Assembly (NCBI GenBank): GCA_032718475.1
Contig: JAUCBJ010007299.1
Coordinates: 1-64,000 of the forward strand
DNA from: Nemertoderma westbladi
Taxonomy: Eukaryota; Xenacoelomorpha; Nemertodermatida; Nemertodermatidae
Reading direction: 5' to 3'
Length of the DNA stretch: 64,000 nucleotides
Position numbers and translations under genes: made by a program. This document shows positions 10,823-19,721 of this stretch, one piece after another. How positions within the stretch are numbered: position 1 is the first letter of the stretch; every line of letters starts with the position of its first letter. Below the pieces are notes generated by a model, which was given only the letters and a program-made list of their open reading frames with translations, did not search any database and had not been told where the DNA came from.

Positions 10823-12010
10823 TGTTCGCGCTTTCAGACCTTTGGCAGTTTAACCCGCCAAATTAGGATGTCTTCTAGATAATAATTCGCTTTTAGCCTA
10901 TGACAAGTATTTGATTCACTACACTAGTCGAAACCAATCTGTGCGCGATCATTCACCCGCTGGATATACCCGGGAGATTGGGTTCGACGGCTTAATCGTA
11001 TTGCTATGTAGGCCTAATGTATTATTCGACTGACAGTATTATATAATCTCTGACAATATTATTCACCTTCGGGAAATATTAACAGTTCCTTTTGGACGTG
11101 GCGCTCTATCTATATAAACAGAGCTATGACTTAAACTACATGCAACGATATGGCTTAGTTACAATTCACATATATGGCGCATTCTTTAGGAAATGCTTCG
11201 TTATCAGTCTCACTCATACACAATGCTGCACAATACTGCACACTGATCTGCCGATCGTCACTGATTTTAGTCACATATAAAAGGAACACGGACCGAATCA
11301 TGTAGGGTCTATCAAATAACATTAGATTCACTTCAAACCACTTTAACATAAGTCACAATCGTTATATGTAACCTTTCTCTCTTACCTTCGGTATATCAAG
11401 AATATTGGGTTTTCGGGGTTATTTATCGTTATTCCAAATATAATAATTCATCAACCATATTATAAAGAACTGACAGTAAATAGCAGTATAACAATATAAA
11501 AGTATGCACAGGTTGTTTGATTAGGTATGGTATGTTATGAGTTGAGGTATGTTTAGTTCATTAGTGTGATAACGGATATATGTCCTTATAATTAAGCCTA
11601 CTAGTGTAAGACTAAAAACTGAAAACACGGAGGTGCCAAAAGCCGGTTCTTAGGCTCTGGGCAAAACATAACACTGAACTACTGAGTTTCTGTATACACC
11701 TCCAACACAGAGACAACAAACGCTCTGATTGGTCAACCTGAACAACGATAGAACAAAGAAACAAAGAAACGTCGACGTGGCAATATCAGCTGTTAGCCGT
11801 CGTCATGGTAGCGCCACTGTTTTCAAGAGTATCCAGCTATTGCGTCACGAAATTACGGATTATGTCCTTTAAAGTACACATACAGAAGAAATGACTTTTA
11901 TGTCCTCTAAAACACCAGTACAGTAAGGACACGGCCTTTTTATGCCTGGTAAACCAACTACAGAGTACTTTACGGGAAAATAACCGGCTAATTACGCAAA
12001 AGCTTTTACA
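10823..12010 (-). repeat. 3' LTR of BEL-3 (1188 bp)
   Basis: Partner of 39525-40712, equal in length with about four base differences. Short reading frames in it are shared by both copies and look incidental. Its end at 10823 is 70 bp from SLC1A exon 2. Confidence 0.93.
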
Positions 12011-12030
12011 CCGCTCCCAGAAAATGGGAT
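12011..12030 (-). promoter_or_regulatory. Polypurine-like tract next to the 3' LTR of BEL-3
   Basis: On the minus strand the bases just before the LTR read CTGGGAGCGG. BEL-1 has CATGGAGCGG at the matching place, so GGAGCGG next to the LTR is shared by two otherwise distinct families and probably marks the plus-strand primer. Confidence 0.6.
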
Positions 12031-13334
12031 TTAAGTCTATAAAATATAACAAATCACAGTTTCTAAAATATAAAGATACTCTAAACAGTTAGTCTTTCTT
12101 ACGCAGACGGCGTTTACGAGGTTTTTGAGGCTAGCAAGAGGCTTTTTCTCTTTGGGGGGAGCCACTTTACTAGGAGGGCCATAACTCCTGGGTGAAGGGT
12201 GCAATATGATTGCATCAGAAGGTGTAGAATTATGGTCGAGGTATCTGCCGTTTCGATATGCTTCTCCTCGAGCTGATTTTCCTCCGCTCGTAGCTGGATA
12301 CGTTCATCCAAAAACTCTCGCAGAGAATAGGATCGTCCAAGCTCGATAACTTCTTAGAGATTCTGGATTTCCCAATCGAATTGAGATAAGGCCAATTCGT
12401 TTATCGATTGGACTTACTGTTATAACTTACGTTTATCTGAACAAACGCAGGTTTCTTTTTTGATCTTTATAGAATAGCGTTTAACTCGTTTCGTACAACG
12501 CTCTCCTTCACCTTGATGAGGGGTTGTATCGCGTTAAACGGGGACGACCATACGGTTGGATAGTGATATTAGGTGTCCGCGTCACAATCCGGCTAGGTAA
12601 GATGGGCGGCTAGCTAGAAATCACTGTCGGAGTGTTACCGATTAATTGTTAGGGTAGCACTAGATCTTTGAACAGTGAATACAGTCCGCGAGGATCCGCG
12701 ACACCACCAGGATCGCAGGTCTGAGGTCCAACTAAGGAATGAGGAGATTTGACCGAGTATTCCGGGACTCTGATCGTAGGTTTACTCCAGGATCGTTCGA
12801 GCCGAGTGAGCATAGGTGATACGTCAAACAAGTTTCGCTCGAACTCCAGTAAATATAACGAGCACAACTGTGTTTAACACAACGTTTCCGTGGATGTTTA
12901 TGTCTTTCCGTTTATTGGCTGGGTCTAGGACATTTATCGTAATAATACCAAAGACGCACGTCTGGTAGGGGAAACGCGGATGATATTTATTTGTTGTTAC
13001 AATGCTTCTATCAAGAATTCCAAATATATGTTGGAGTTACCGCGTTTATTTGTTTCTTTAATGTCTTTTCTTTCGAGTCGATTTCGAATAGGATTTTCGC
13101 ATTAGAATTTTGGTTTATCGTTTCGACTCCTCTGGGTAGGATATGTTCGACATAGTCCGTATCGTGTAAATCGATAGAATGGCCAATGGTGAAGAAGTCC
13201 ATATACATACCATTACAATGCGTGTAGCGAGCGGTGAATTTTCCATAGTCCAATTCACGCGTAAGTTACTTCCAGGAAATCGTAGGTTCGATATAACGAC
13301 CATCATCCTTCGTAGTAGTTGGACTAGTATCACC
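12031..13334 (-). pseudogene. 3' internal region of BEL-3 with remnants of a downstream reading frame
   Basis: Minus-strand open segments at 13115-13333, 13011-13253, 12649-12867 and 12114-12311 look like pieces of one decayed frame that was cut by the BEL-1 insertion at 13335. The segment at 13011-13253 includes DYGKFTARYTHCNG and KILFEIDSKEKTLKKQINAV. These faintly recall TYGEFDRFRTEKRNKG and RIIRVQKVGQQLKKIINV of the zinc-knuckle ORF of BEL-1, in the same order. I infer, weakly, a common accessory gene. No zinc knuckle is visible here. Confidence 0.45.
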
Positions 13335-13466
13335 GCGTATATAGAATTATATTCTCTAAATGCCGTGGATTTTCAAAATTTTATTTTATTCGAATTAACT
13401 TTGTAAAAGATTGCTTTGAATCCTCATTTGTATTTGTTATATCTATTGTACGCCTATCGGTCAAGT

Positions 13467-13542
13467 GGTTCAGTAGCTCAGTCGGTAGAGCGTTGGAAAT
13501 TATATGTGTAGTAGGTATTGAGTTCGAATCCTAGTAAGTGCG
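13467..13542 (+). other. tRNA-derived A-box/B-box module inside the 5' LTR of BEL-1
   Basis: A 76-nt segment, canonical tRNA length. It has the A-box TAGCTCAGTCGG (13474-13485), a perfect GCTC/GAGC D-stem, and an almost perfect B-box AGTTCGAATCC (13521-13531) with TTCGAAT as T-loop. Acceptor and anticodon stems do not pair, so a functional tRNA is unlikely. It lies about 280 bp upstream of the TATA box. An internal RNA polymerase III promoter is possible. Confidence 0.75.
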
Positions 13543-13749
13543 AATTATTTTTTGTGCAGAATTTCAACTCATTTAAATTAACCGCTACAAATTAATTGCA
13601 TTTGTCTGTACCAATGAGACTGTAGTTATTTGATTGTAACCAATGTCGTGCAAGTTATATATTAGCTGGACCAATAGCTATCTTTAAAACCCTGTTAGAA
13701 CCTATAGAACAATCGAGAATTTTCTCGATTGATTGCAGCACAAATTTGC

Positions 13750-13758
13750 TATATAAAG
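13750..13758 (+). promoter_or_regulatory. TATA box of the BEL-1 LTR promoter
   Basis: TATATAAAG, conserved in the 3' LTR (29675-29683) and in BEL-2 (5346-5355). Transcription would start near 13780-13790. Confidence 0.75.
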
Positions 13759-13860
13759 GTGCGATTTGTTCATTAGTTACTACTTCTCAGATTATCTTAT
13801 CAATATTCTGTCGTGCTTAGTTTATTTCAGATTACATTGTATTATAATTATATCTTCTGT

Positions 13861-13866
13861 AATAAA
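13861..13866 (+). terminator. Polyadenylation signal AATAAA in the BEL-1 LTR
   Basis: AATAAA about 75-80 bp after the expected start site, followed by a T-rich stretch. This order (TATA, start, polyA signal) implies a short R region of roughly 100 bp and a U5 of about 1.3 kb. The 3' LTR copy is at 29786-29791. Confidence 0.6.
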
Positions 13867-15220
13867 GTCAGAATTATCGCTAATCTGCCTTTTCTATCTG
13901 TTTTACCATGATTCACTACGGTGAACAAACCTAAGGGACAGGATGGCCAGCTAGAGATCGGGCCGCAGCAATGAACGGGAACATCGGGGGAATGTAGACC
14001 AGAGACAACCCGCAATACCATCTTGAGTTATTCGCCCATCGCCTAAAAGGTTAGACAGCGTTTGACGCCTTGCTACCCAAGTGTAAGACCGAAGATCATA
14101 AGGTAGAAGTAGTGACACGCTGTGAGCCTAAAATTACATCTTAGGGACTGTACTGTCTTGATTCAGGAAAAACCACAGTAGACCTTCATATTCCTACGGG
14201 TAGAGGGAAAGAGCAGGCAGATACTAGTACGCAGATAGGACGTAGGCACACTGGTACGAAGCATACAAATTGGTAGGGTGCAGCAAACTGTACGCCTAAC
14301 TCTTGCTAAGTACAGGTGTGTGTGCGACTATTTGTAGTACGACAGTGTCCATTGCATTAGAACTTGTAGGCTAGGGGGTTGCTGTGTTTTCACCTGAATT
14401 GGGATTGTACCGTTCAGGCGGTAGGGCAGTTTACAGCTAGGCGCAAATAAATTGAGGCTATTAGGGATACTAACATCTACCGTGTCCCCGCCAACGCCCT
14501 AATAGGAAGTTACCCGGACTACCTGGGTGACTAAAATTCTAGATAGGAGCCAGGATAGCTATTAGTAACTGTACGCCTACAGTAGTAAACTAACACATCT
14601 CTTCTTAGTATCAGGGACCTGGTACCTAAAATTGCCGAATTCTGGGCGTAGCATTAACCTTATGCCTGAATTTGAGTCCTGGAAATACGCAAGAGGGGAA
14701 GGAACCTTATCATTCGTGAGTATTGGACCTACAAGTTACAAAATTAGAATATTCGTAAAATGCACACCGTACCCAGTAATTATATATGTGAAGGAGCAAA
14801 ACTGTTTTTGACCGTTCAGAATTAACACACGCGCGTTAGAAATTATTTACACCTCAAAATATATAAAATTAACTTTTGTCCTTACTGTGTTTTGCCGCTA
14901 GTTAGACATTTCCAAATCTCTGCCTGTACCTAGCTAGCGTCTCTTTCGCCCAACCATATAAATCACACCGCGGCAAAGTATACGAGCCCCTTAGTCCGTC
15001 AGTGAGTCAGCCTGATTTTAGGATTCGCTGCGCGGGATTTTGTTTTATCGAAGTTTGTCTGCTCGTAGACTGTTTTCTGCCTCACCGGTTATAAGAGATC
15101 GATACTGCAATATATTCGCTTACTTAGAGTTTACTGTTTTGGTGAGAAGGTCGGATTTATGATTTGATTTACAAACTTTACAGTAAGATATTGCAGGTAT
15201 TGTTACCGTCTCTTCATATA

Positions 15221-16020
15221 GTAGGAATATGTTTTACTGAACTACGGTTCGGTAGGACTAAAGTTATTTGAAAATTTTGTATTTTGAGGTAAAAGTTTGT
15301 ATTTGATTAGCTAAGTGCTAATTTTTGAAATAAAATTTGGTTTGAACCGCGTGTAAAATATTTTGGAATTGAATACCGGTGTTTAAAAGGGTTTAAATAC
15401 CATATTGTACCGGTACAAAATTTTTCGTAAAAGTAAAACCTAACTCTTTTGTTTTTTCAGGATTCAGAACTCATTTCTAGACTGTAACGGGAGCAAGACC
15501 GTGTTTAGCAAGTTTGGGAGATAGATAACTCAACAACTTTGGTTGGGAAAATCGCGCTTCGTCCGCAACGTTAAAAACGGAAAGGTTCACGTCCGGTTTG
15601 TATCTGGGAATCTGTTTTTCTGGAGAATTATTGGAGTGGGTGAGTTCGAAAAGTTGCATAAATAAGTTAGGCATTACCGTATTAGTAAAAATTATTGTGG
15701 GTTCCACTGTCTCAAGTATTTATGCATTCCGTATGATTTCTTTGTTCATTGCTGAATTAGTCCGTATTATTGTATTTAATTTACCTTTTGATAACGCATA
15801 TCGTTATCCGATTTAAAATTGGCCGCTAGGCTAATTTTATTATATACTTATTCCGTGACATTTATTTGCTGTAAAATTGGCCGTTTAGGCTAATTTTATC
15901 CATCTGCTATAAAATCGGCCGGTAGGCTAATTTTATATGACTGTAATTAGTACCGTTTAGATATAAATACGGTAAACTCGATACTTTGACACTCACTTTA
16001 CTTGACTTACAACTACCGAA
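15221..16020 (+). other. 5' leader of BEL-1
   Basis: Leader of 800 bp between the LTR and the gag ATG. I find no TGG-starting primer-binding site next to the LTR; the sequence there is GTAGGAATATG. Near the end are three imperfect blocks of AAAATYGGCCG...GGCTAATTTTAT (15816-15940). Confidence 0.75.
15598..15816 (+). CDS. Short hydrophobic leader ORF, conserved in BEL-2 (uncertain)
   Basis: 72 residues starting MYLGICFSGELLEW, with a hydrophobic stretch (ITVLVKIIV, then MISLFIAELVRIIVF) that could span a membrane. The protein is identical over its length in BEL-2 (3253-3480). The only base difference I noticed inside the shared frame (near 15690) is silent here but changes the overlapping antisense frame (15477-15707). 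Two copies are too few to prove selection. It may be chance. Confidence 0.3.
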   Translation: MYLGICFSGELLEWVSSKSCINKLGITVLVKIIVGSTVSSIYAFRMISLFIAELVRIIVFNLPFDNAYRYPI

Positions 16021-18306
16021 ATGAGTGACAAACAAGACTATACGAAGAACACACCTACCGACTATGACTCGTGTGACGCGGATAAGTCAGCAGCGGAAGA
16101 ACAACAGGGGAAGACTCGCGAGCCTACCGAACCTACACCGTGTGCGTCACCAGTACATCCAACGGGAGTACCGGATGCCGTAGTACGAGGCGACGGCAGG
16201 ACCGAGGACTTTCTAACTGTTCCGCAACCTAGATACAGGGAAACGGAGATGGTAAGTTCAGTAGGAAGCCAGGAGAGCGTAGTTAGAAGCGTCGGCGGTT
16301 ACATGGCGCATATTACCAGGAGTATTGGAGAAGGCCAACGCATATTAGACGAGTTAACCGCTCCGATGTCTCGGTTCGAGTTCTACACTCTACAGGTGAG
16401 AGTACAGAGTAAAGTATATAAGTCCGTAGATAACCTAATTGGTCTACAAGATCTAGCTAGACAGAGACAGGATATGGACACTCAGCTTAGAATCCTCGAG
16501 AAACTAATGATCACTAGAGAGAAACTGATTCAGTTTAAGTCGACGATTAGGCAGATACAACAGGAACAAGCGGACCAGTTGTTAGGTGAGTCAGTTTCGG
16601 ACGAATTATTGCAACCCGAGGAAGAACAGGAACTGTACAGGCTAGATGGACAATTGAAACACCTGACGGATCACTTACGCATGTGCGGCGAGGACGTCGG
16701 AGATTGGGAAACCGTGCCGGAGGCTACGAGGGAAACTTCACTCGCACAAATCGAACTGGCACCGGGAACACTAAATCAATCACTGGTGAGTATTCGCAGC
16801 GAAATTGGCGAGGTGAGTATGGCTACGTCAGAAATTGCTCGACAACAGCAGCTCTACAGACAACAACAGGAGATGGAGGAACAAACTGAACTGCTAATGG
16901 CACAAGCAGCAGTACAAGAAGAGAAACTACGTGTTGCGAATGTTGCAAGAATCTCTCATCTGCAAGAACAAGCCGAGTTGGAAGCAGCCGAGATGGAAAG
17001 ATTAGAGTTGGACATTGCACAACAGGCAGCGGCAGCGGCAGCGGCAGCGTCCGAGTTAGAGCGACAAAGGTTAGCTTCAGAAGCGAGAACCGAAATGAAA
17101 AAACGGCAAATAAAGGCTCAATCAGCTATACGACAAGCGGAGTTCGAGGCGCAACAACAACAGACGGAACAACGCGAGAAGGAAGTTAAACTTCATTTCG
17201 AACTCGGGAAGAAGGCGAGAGAATTAGCCAACGCGAAGGAAGATCTGGATCTACAAGCCCGCGATCGATCGATGAGATCTCGTGACGGACATGATTTGGA
17301 CCAGTTAGAGGTAAGGCACCGTCAAATTCAGGAACGAATGAAGGAAGGAAGTGTAGGGGCACCTGGGCGAGAAAGACAACTAGTAAAGGACTTATGTCAA
17401 AGATTCCCTCAAGTAACTCCTATGTTTGCACCGGTTACGACTAAGGAACCTGTTTCGATTGCTGGTAGTAGTAATATTTCTCCTATCCATGGTGCGACGG
17501 AACACAGGTTTGTTATTCCGGACAAGTTTACACCGCCAAGAGCAACGTCATCGCCTATTCCGAAAGTCAAGGTAAGTAACCCGCCGATTACAGATCGTAG
17601 TAGTTTATTAGTCGAACCTGTATTACTGACGACTAAACAGGTGAGTCCACCGTCGACACCTAAACCCGTTACACACTACGCTTACCCAATGACGTTTAGG
17701 CCTTCAAGGCCTTTAGATTCAAACGCTGTCACTCGACCACCGGTTCAGTTTACATCGCAATCTACGACTTCGAGGAAGACTTGTGAGCCTACCGAGCAAC
17801 GGAGACCAGTGGATACGCGACCGTTTAATCAGTTTACATCGCAATCTACGACTTCGAGGAAGACTTGTGAGCCTACCGAGCAACGGAGACCAGTGGATAC
17901 GCGACCGTTTAATCAGTTTACATCGCAATCTACGACTTCGAGGAAGACTTGTGAGCCTACCGAACAACGGAGACCAGTGGATACGCGACCGTTCAACCGG
18001 TTTACATCGCAATCTACGACTTCGAGGAAGACTTGTGAGCCTACCGAACAACGGAGATCAGTGGACGATGTTCCGAAACGAAACGTGAGAATTCGTACGA
18101 CGCAACGGACGCGAACACGTCGACCACCATATCCAGATGATAGTAGTACTTCGAGCGAATCGGATTACCCGAAACGCGAGGTATTTAGAACAGGGGCGGC
18201 CGATGAATACAAACGCGAGCATTCAGACAACTCCTTTGCAGACAATCCTCCACAGAATACACCAACACAGAAGGCGTTACAACCAACGGACGCAATCAGT
18301 ACCTAA
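16021..18306 (+). CDS. gag: Gag N-terminal protein of BEL-1
   Basis: 761 residues from an ATG in a good context. Order: acidic Ser/Thr/Pro N-terminus (1-80), a region shared closely with BEL-2 (80-300), a long coiled coil rich in Gln, Glu and Ala (about 270-430, with an eight-residue alanine run), a Pro/Ser/Thr-rich linker with basic patches, four 28-residue repeats (about 576-685) and an Arg-rich end. No zinc knuckle; those come later, in the pol frame. In BEL-2 the same frame runs on into DUF1759. Here it stops at TAA 18304-18306, at the edge of a 1.2-kb insert. Role by family knowledge: structural protein of the retrotransposon particle. Confidence 0.88.
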   Translation: MSDKQDYTKNTPTDYDSCDADKSAAEEQQGKTREPTEPTPCASPVHPTGVPDAVVRGDGRTEDFLTVPQPRYRETEMVSSVGSQESVVRSVGGYMAHITRSIGEGQRILDELTAPMSRFEFYTLQVRVQSKVYKSVDNLIGLQDLARQRQDMDTQLRILEKLMITREKLIQFKSTIRQIQQEQADQLLGESVSDELLQPEEEQELYRLDGQLKHLTDHLRMCGEDVGDWETVPEATRETSLAQIELAPGTLNQSLVSIRSEIGEVSMATSEIARQQQLYRQQQEMEEQTELLMAQAAVQEEKLRVANVARISHLQEQAELEAAEMERLELDIAQQAAAAAAAASELERQRLASEARTEMKKRQIKAQSAIRQAEFEAQQQQTEQREKEVKLHFELGKKARELANAKEDLDLQARDRSMRSRDGHDLDQLEVRHRQIQERMKEGSVGAPGRERQLVKDLCQRFPQVTPMFAPVTTKEPVSIAGSSNISPIHGATEHRFVIPDKFTPPRATSSPIPKVKVSNPPITDRSSLLVEPVLLTTKQVSPPSTPKPVTHYAYPMTFRPSRPLDSNAVTRPPVQFTSQSTTSRKTCEPTEQRRPVDTRPFNQFTSQSTTSRKTCEPTEQRRPVDTRPFNQFTSQSTTSRKTCEPTEQRRPVDTRPFNRFTSQSTTSRKTCEPTEQRRSVDDVPKRNVRIRTTQRTRTRRPPYPDDSSTSSESDYPKREVFRTGAADEYKREHSDNSFADNPPQNTPTQKALQPTDAIST
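17746..18066 (+). repeat. 84-bp gag tandem repeat, about four copies (BEL-1)
   Basis: Units begin at about 17746, 17830, 17914 and 17998 and are nearly identical. Each contains the motif GGAAGACTTGTGAGCCT once. BEL-2 has three units. Confidence 0.93.
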
Positions 18307-19529
18307 AGAGGTGAGGTCTCTATAAGGGTGCTGATAGCAGGCGGCGGCGGACTCGTGAGGGTCTGGGGACACGTTAAAACCTGCGTCCGTAAGTGCAAGG
18401 GAGATACTTAAGGCCCTCGTGTCTAACGAACCATGAATTGTCATGGTGCCGTGGTACCGTCTAGTCGGCCTGTTGCCGTACTGCCAGTCCTGTACACAGT
18501 AGGGGTGGTGGCATGGTGTGATTTGTGGTTCATGTGGCGTGAACTATGTTTTGTATGTGGGCGATCAGTGGCAGTTTGCTTGGGGCTTGGATGGTTCCAT
18601 TGGCCATCAGCTGTTCCGTTTTTTTGATACTATATGTTATTGTCTCCATGTTCAGCTGATTGGTCTTTGGTGGCATTGGAATAAACTGTCGGGTCTTGAG
18701 CTTTCTGTTGCTGTGGGTACGTGAGTACACGTGATTGTATGTGTGGCCACTGCGAGTGGGTATGGGAACCCTTGCCAGTTGGACAAGACGCCGCTGGTAT
18801 TAGTAGGACCATACTTTACTGCGCCCCAGCATACTTTGTGCACACAAAGTTATTTTACCCTGTCGGTAAAATAAGGTACTCTCGATTTTGCCGTTTGTCG
18901 ATACAATTTTGTCCCCTCTGATTTTGTCTTTCTCGATTTTGACCCCGATTTTGTCTTTACCCGATTATGTCCTCTGTGTGTGCATGGTATGTGTCAGATT
19001 TTGTGTTTACCGTAGTGTACTTGATTTCGTGAACATCTGTTGAGTACACGTGTACAGGACGGGTAAGTGGTTACTTGTTCCTAGCTTTCGAGCTAGTCAG
19101 TATTGTTGAGGAACGGTGTCCCCTCAATACTGCCGGCGAGGCAGGTGAAAACGTGTCAAAATTCCATGTTGGGTAGCGCAAGCCCACATGGGACAAGACC
19201 GTCGGTTAGGCCCAAGGGCGACCTTGGTGCTCGATCGCTATCGACTGGTCCACCTGCCGGTTGACTCTTTGTTATACTTGGAGTTGGCTCAATGTACAGT
19301 CAGGCCACAGTAAGTTGACAGTAGCCGCCCATCTGGCTACACGTTCGACGAGCTGTGCTGGTGTGATCGGGGGACCGAAAACAGAACCCGGGAAGCATCA
19401 GGCCACCCTCCGGCCCGGTCTGATAATAACATCAGTCGGACTGGCCCCAGAGGTGGTGGAACCACGTCCGCCTCGTGGGTGCGCCTCGGAGTTATCGGAG
19501 AGGAGCCCAAAAGGACGAAAGTGACACAA
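18307..19529 (+). other. 1.2-kb insert between gag and pol of BEL-1, absent from BEL-2
   Basis: In BEL-2 the gag end (PTQKAL) is followed within a few codons by the sequence seen here at 19530 (QQFADI). BEL-1 has about 1.2 kb extra. The insert is GC-richer at its 3' end and has no frame I recognise. It contains a hairpin (CAGTATTGTTGAGG ... CCCTCAATACTG, about 19097-19131), and its junctions (GTACC / GTGAC) show no clear target duplication. It brings a stop, and the two parts of the polyprotein end up in different frames. It could be a later insertion, a captured host segment or, less likely, an intron (a GTGAGG lies at 18310, but after the stop). Confidence 0.75.
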
Positions 19530-19721
19530 CAGTTCGCCGACATCATGCGACCAGTTGTTAACAAGTTGGCTCAGATCGAGGAGCGTCCGGAGGAAGTTCA
19601 AACCGATAGTTCGAGGAACACTGAATTCGAACACAATAGACACCCGAAGGAACCACAAAGACCGGTACCTTCAAAACACCCATCGTATCAGGGAAAAGCG
19701 CCAAGAAGGGATATCAACTAG
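19530..19721 (+). pseudogene. Gag-to-pol linker segment of BEL-1, ends at a TAG
   Basis: Matches the uninterrupted linker of BEL-2 (QQFADI ... NKLAQIEER ... RHPK.PQRPVPS). It is in the same frame as the pol ORF that follows but is closed by TAG at 19719-19721, where BEL-2 has CAG, and has no ATG of its own. With the insert this is the second break between gag and pol in this copy. Confidence 0.7.

Larger units (their letters stand above)
13340..15220 (+). repeat. 5' LTR of BEL-1 (1881 bp)
   Basis: Starts TATAGAATTA and ends CTCTTCATATA. The start is shared by three copies (13340, 29265, and 5764 on the minus strand) with unrelated flanks, which fixes the boundary. The end is set by the target duplication. 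The promoter lies about 410 bp in, so the transcribed R/U5 part is some 1.4 kb, unusually long. Confidence 0.95.

Noticed and set aside
10823-12010. Solo LTR or duplicated host segment
   Set aside because: The 39525-40712 partner of equal length and the matching ACTAC flanks show it is the 3' LTR of one large element.
13467-13542. Functional tRNA gene
   Set aside because: Only the D-stem pairs well. Acceptor and anticodon stems are lost, and the T-stem is mismatched.
17719-18088. Frames on both strands repeating LHRNLRLRGRLVSLP or SLPRSRRLRCK
   Set aside because: Shadows of the 84-bp gag repeat in other frames.
18279-18310. APOBEC-like G-to-A hypermutation in BEL-1 near the insert
   Set aside because: A few G-to-A differences from BEL-2 are clustered here, but C-to-A changes also occur and the rest of gag shows no such bias.
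18307-19529. Classical intron between gag and pol
   Set aside because: The GTGAGG at 18310 lies after the gag stop codon, so splicing there would not restore a fusion, and a second stop lies at 19719.
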